Shown here: positions 61,364-64,000 of the stretch, in pieces
Layout: the number at the start of each line of letters is the position of its first letter
Position numbering within the stretch: the first letter of the stretch is position 1
Position numbers and translations under genes: made by a program
The notes under the pieces: model-generated
Databases searched by the model: none
What the model was told of the DNA's origin: nothing
What the model saw: the letters and a program-made list of their open reading frames with translations, nothing else
Assembly: GCA_016201405.1 (NCBI GenBank)
Contig: JACQCZ010000015.1
Span: forward strand, 248,001 to 312,000
Length of the DNA stretch: 64,000 nt
From: Candidatus Acetothermia bacterium
GTDB lineage: Bacteria > Bipolaricaulota > Bipolaricaulia > RBG-16-55-9
Direction of reading: 5' to 3'

Positions 61364-62689
61364 ATGGATATTAGTGAGCTAAGATCGAAAAGCATGAAAG
61401 AGTTGCGAGAGATCGCCGAGGGGCAAGGGCTCAACGGCCTCTCGCAGATGAAGAAAGAAGAGCTGGTCTGGGCTATTTTGGATGCCATAACCCAAAAAGA
61501 GGGGCTGAGCATCAAGAATGGTGTTCTGGAGATTCTTCCGGATGGATATGGATTCTTGAGAGACAAATCTTGCCTGCCTGGTAGAAATGACATTTATGTT
61601 TCGCCTTCACAGATCAAGCGCTTTGGCCTCAAAGATGGGGATATTGTGCGTGGAACGGTGCGGCCGCCCAAGGATGACGAGAAGTATTATGCACTGCTCA
61701 AAGTCCAAGAGATCAACTTCAACGACCCTGATCAGCTACGGCGGCGAACCGATTTTAGCGACCTAACACCGTACCACCCCACGAATCAGATTCGTCTTGA
61801 GCATGATCCCGAAGAGTACTCCACGCGCATCATCGACCTCTTCTCGCCCATCGGTAAGGGCCAGCGTGGGCTAATTGTCTCACCACCCAAAGCCGGAAAG
61901 ACAACGCTCTTAAAGCATATAGCCCATGGCATCATGGCCAACCACCCCGAGATTTATCTGATCGTTCTGCTCGTGGACGAGCGACCTGAAGAGGTCACCG
62001 ACTTCAAGCTTTCCGTTGAAAAAGCGATCGCGGGCCGGGAGCATCCAGGCAAATTTGATCCCGAAGTGGTCTCAGCCACATTTGATCAGAAGCCTGAAGT
62101 CCATACACGCATCTCTGAGATGGTCATCTCGAAAGCAAAGCGTCTGGTCGAGCATCAGTATGACGTTGTCATCTTGATGGATTCGATCACCCGTCTGGCC
62201 CGCGCCTACAACTTAGCCATCACACCCAGTGGAAAGCTTCTATCGGGTGGTATGGACCCGACAGCACTTTATATGCCCAAAGAGTTCTTTGGGGCGGCGC
62301 GCAATATCGTTGACCTGGGTGCACCCCCCGACTCAAAAGGACTACCCGTAAGCCGTGGCAGCCTGACAATCATTGGAACGGCTCTAGTAGACACAGGCTC
62401 ACGGCTTGATCAAGTCGTCTTTGAAGAGTTCAAAGGGACTGGCAACATGGAATTGGTGCTGGAACGAACCCTTGCGAACCGAAGGCTCTTCCCGGCGATT
62501 GATTTGGAACTCTCCAGCACGCGAAAAGAAGAGCTATTGATGGAAGATGATGTTCGCCGCAAGGTCTGGATCCTGCGCAAGATGACGGGTGAGATGAGTG
62601 ACAGACAGAAAGAGCTGGCCTTCATCTTGGGCGAGATGTCCAAAACCCGGACGAATGAGCAGTTCCTCAACAACATGGCCAGCGGCTGA
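61364..62689 (+). CDS. rho: Transcription termination factor Rho with two core insertions
   Basis: The 441-residue protein has the Rho order: N-terminal helical part, cold-shock RNA-binding domain (GVLEILPDGYGFLRD), P-loop SPPKAGKT (residues 173-180), Walker B VVILMDSITRLARAYN, Q-loop ITPSGKLLSGGMD and R-loop DTGSR. Compared with E. coli Rho by residue spacing there are two insertions of 13 residues: one after LSVEK (about 219-231) and one after AARNIVD (about 315-329). Catalytic residues are kept. No good ribosome-binding site is near the ATG. murA follows 8 bp after its stop. Confidence 0.95.
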   Translation: MDISELRSKSMKELREIAEGQGLNGLSQMKKEELVWAILDAITQKEGLSIKNGVLEILPDGYGFLRDKSCLPGRNDIYVSPSQIKRFGLKDGDIVRGTVRPPKDDEKYYALLKVQEINFNDPDQLRRRTDFSDLTPYHPTNQIRLEHDPEEYSTRIIDLFSPIGKGQRGLIVSPPKAGKTTLLKHIAHGIMANHPEIYLIVLLVDERPEEVTDFKLSVEKAIAGREHPGKFDPEVVSATFDQKPEVHTRISEMVISKAKRLVEHQYDVVILMDSITRLARAYNLAITPSGKLLSGGMDPTALYMPKEFFGAARNIVDLGAPPDSKGLPVSRGSLTIIGTALVDTGSRLDQVVFEEFKGTGNMELVLERTLANRRLFPAIDLELSSTRKEELLMEDDVRRKVWILRKMTGEMSDRQKELAFILGEMSKTRTNEQFLNNMASG

Positions 62690-62697
62690 AAAAGAGC

Positions 62698-63951
62698 GTG
62701 TCCGACTTTCGGATTACTGGCGGTCACCGCCTCGAAGGCAAAGTCCGGGCCCAAGGCTCCAAAAACGCCTCTCTCCCTATCTTTGTTGCGACTCTGCTGA
62801 CGGATGAAGAGATCATTCTCCGCCGTGTTCCCCATCTAAAAGATATTCATACCCTTACTGAGATTCTTCAAGCTTTGGGGAAAACAGTCGAACATAATCA
62901 ATCGAATATCTATTCATTTAGTAAGACGCAAAAGTTGAGTGGTAAAGCTCCTCATCAACAAGTGCGGAAGATGCGTGCCTCATTCCTCGTTTTGGGACCC
63001 CTGCTGGCACGCATCGGAGGGGCTGAAGTTGCTCTGCCAGGGGGCGATGCGATTGGAATGCGCCCGGTCGACTTGCATCTCAGTGGGCTCCAAGCGATGG
63101 GAGCAGAGTTTGAGCTGCGCGAGGGAGTTGTCTATGCGCGCGCAAAGCGCCTAAGGCCTGCTGAGATCTTCTTAAAATATCCTTCCGTGGGCGCCACAGA
63201 ACACTTGATGATGACCGCAGCGCTCATCCCCGGGCGCACGGCTATTCATAATCCTGCGCAGGAGCCTGAGATCAGCGATCTGGCGCAACTACTGACAAAA
63301 ATGGGAGCCAAAATCACAGTCACACCATCCCACATTGAGGTCGCGGGGTGCGAAAGACTTTGCGCTGCCGATCACACGATCATCCCAGACCGGCTTTGCG
63401 CAGGCACGTACGCCATTGCCACAGCTCTTTGTGGTGGTGAGGTCGAGATCGGAGCCAATCCGACGCATCTCCGGCCTCTGATTGCCGTTCTAAGAGAAGC
63501 CGGAGTCAAAATCGAAGAGCACACTGAAAGCATCTTGGTGAGAGCGGACAAGAATCAACGATATCGCCCTCTTGAGATCGAGACCCGTCCCCATCCAGGG
63601 TTTCCGACAGATTTGCAAGCCCCGATGATGCCGCTGCTGGCCCTCGCTTCTGGTACTAGCCGCATCACCGAGACTGTATTTGAAGACCGCTTTGCATATG
63701 TTCAGGGCTTACAGAAAATGGGCGCATCTGTAGAAGTTTGGGGGCAGACTGCTATAATCCATGGTGTGGAAAAGCTGCATGGTGCCGAAGTTCAAGCCTT
63801 AGACATCCGGGCCGGAGTGGCGCTTGTTTTGGCAGGCCTGGCTGCTGAAGGCGTGACCATCGTAAGGGATCCTAAAGAGCATATCGCCCGTGGCTATCAG
63901 AATTTAGGAGGAGATCTACGACAAATAGGGGCAGAGATCAGCGCAACGTAA
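62698..63951 (+). CDS. murA: UDP-N-acetylglucosamine 1-carboxyvinyltransferase with Asp in the active site
   Basis: The 417-residue enzyme makes the first committed peptidoglycan precursor. It has the inside-out barrel text: GSKNASLPIFVATLL with K22 and N23, RPVDLHLSGL, and FEDRFAYVQGLQKMGA. The loop that usually reads LPGGCAIG, with the Cys that fosfomycin alkylates, reads LPGGDAIGMRPVDLH, so residue 117 is Asp (codon GAT 63046-63048). This substitution is known to give natural fosfomycin resistance in some bacteria. The start is GTG 62698. The last 49 bases of the window after its stop show no further gene start I could support. Confidence 0.96.
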   Translation: MSDFRITGGHRLEGKVRAQGSKNASLPIFVATLLTDEEIILRRVPHLKDIHTLTEILQALGKTVEHNQSNIYSFSKTQKLSGKAPHQQVRKMRASFLVLGPLLARIGGAEVALPGGDAIGMRPVDLHLSGLQAMGAEFELREGVVYARAKRLRPAEIFLKYPSVGATEHLMMTAALIPGRTAIHNPAQEPEISDLAQLLTKMGAKITVTPSHIEVAGCERLCAADHTIIPDRLCAGTYAIATALCGGEVEIGANPTHLRPLIAVLREAGVKIEEHTESILVRADKNQRYRPLEIETRPHPGFPTDLQAPMMPLLALASGTSRITETVFEDRFAYVQGLQKMGASVEVWGQTAIIHGVEKLHGAEVQALDIRAGVALVLAGLAAEGVTIVRDPKEHIARGYQNLGGDLRQIGAEISAT

Positions 63952-64000
63952 ATCGCTTGATAGAAGACCGAGTCGGTATTCGGTCCAGAGTATACGGACA

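Noticed and set aside
63967-63987. GACCGA...TCGGTC inverted repeat after murA
   Set aside because: A 6-bp stem with no T-run at the window edge is too weak to call a terminator.

Overview
This window looks like a stretch of the main chromosome of a diderm (Gram-negative-type) bacterium from a deep or uncultured lineage. LptB/LptC, Lgt and several lipoproteins point to two membranes. HflK/HflC and the peptide-chain and cell-wall genes are generic bacterial, while the YacL-type PIN/TRAM protein next to ispD is an arrangement familiar from Firmicutes. Base composition is near 50% GC and the coding density is very high, with many ATGA/GTGA start-stop overlaps. I could not assign a phylum; a candidate phylum such as Bipolaricaulota/Acetothermia or Fraserbacteria is only a guess. 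No transposase, phage gene, CRISPR array or tRNA was seen.

Layout. 1-1.9 kb: the 3' end of rpoB followed not by rpoC but by an ArsB/NhaD-type permease. 1.9-9.5 kb (minus): a respiratory complex I operon nuoA-B-H-J-K-L-M-N with a near-consensus promoter. 9.6-13.4 kb (minus): TerC, CorA, a small lipoprotein and an MFS permease. 13.5-14.1 kb: HU preceded by a 45-residue hyperacidic ORF behind a perfect sigma-70 promoter. 14.3-17.3 kb: MscS, the RNase P RNA gene rnpB, a TPM-domain membrane protein and a zinc-ribbon coiled-coil protein. 17.4-17.8 kb: a repeat-rich intergenic region. 17.9-19.7 kb: hflK-hflC. 19.9-25 kb: guaA, then two glycosyltransferases and an AlkP-type phosphodiesterase. 24.9-27.4 kb (minus): prmC-ftsE-ftsX with an unusually degenerate FtsE. 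27.5-30.6 kb: YacL-like protein, ispD and an anchored exported protein. 30.6-38 kb: an accessory stretch (MDR oxidoreductase, two methyltransferases, DUF1272, ArsR regulator with operator, DUF4097 lipoprotein, ParA plus RHH protein, enoyl-CoA hydratase operon). 38-43.5 kb: ATP-grasp enzyme, map, mutS, VanX-like peptidase. 43.5-51.7 kb: lipoprotein, DoxX, a large zincin metalloprotease, UMF1-type MFS, CcdA, lgt. 51.7-56.4 kb (minus): pyrG-lptC-lptB, O-methyltransferase, acyl-CoA dehydrogenase. 56.5-64 kb: miaB-ispG-small membrane protein-glycosyltransferase-glyA, then rho-murA.

Functional picture: an aerobic or otherwise respiring, ion-pumping cell with a MEP isoprenoid pathway (ispD, ispG), peptidoglycan (murA, VanX-like, FtsEX), an outer membrane (LptBC, lipoproteins), and tRNA/translation-factor modification (miaB, prmC, map, rnpB).

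Most notable: two intergenic elements in which copies of TGAGA run forward and then reversed (17.6-17.8 and 38.9-39.1 kb); MurA with Asp in place of the catalytic Cys; Rho with two 13-residue insertions in its ATPase core; FtsE lacking most ATPase motifs; the hyperacidic ORF upstream of HU; several promoters placed so that the transcripts would be leaderless; and paired inverted dRS3-like repeats. All assignments rest on reading motifs by eye; no database search was possible.
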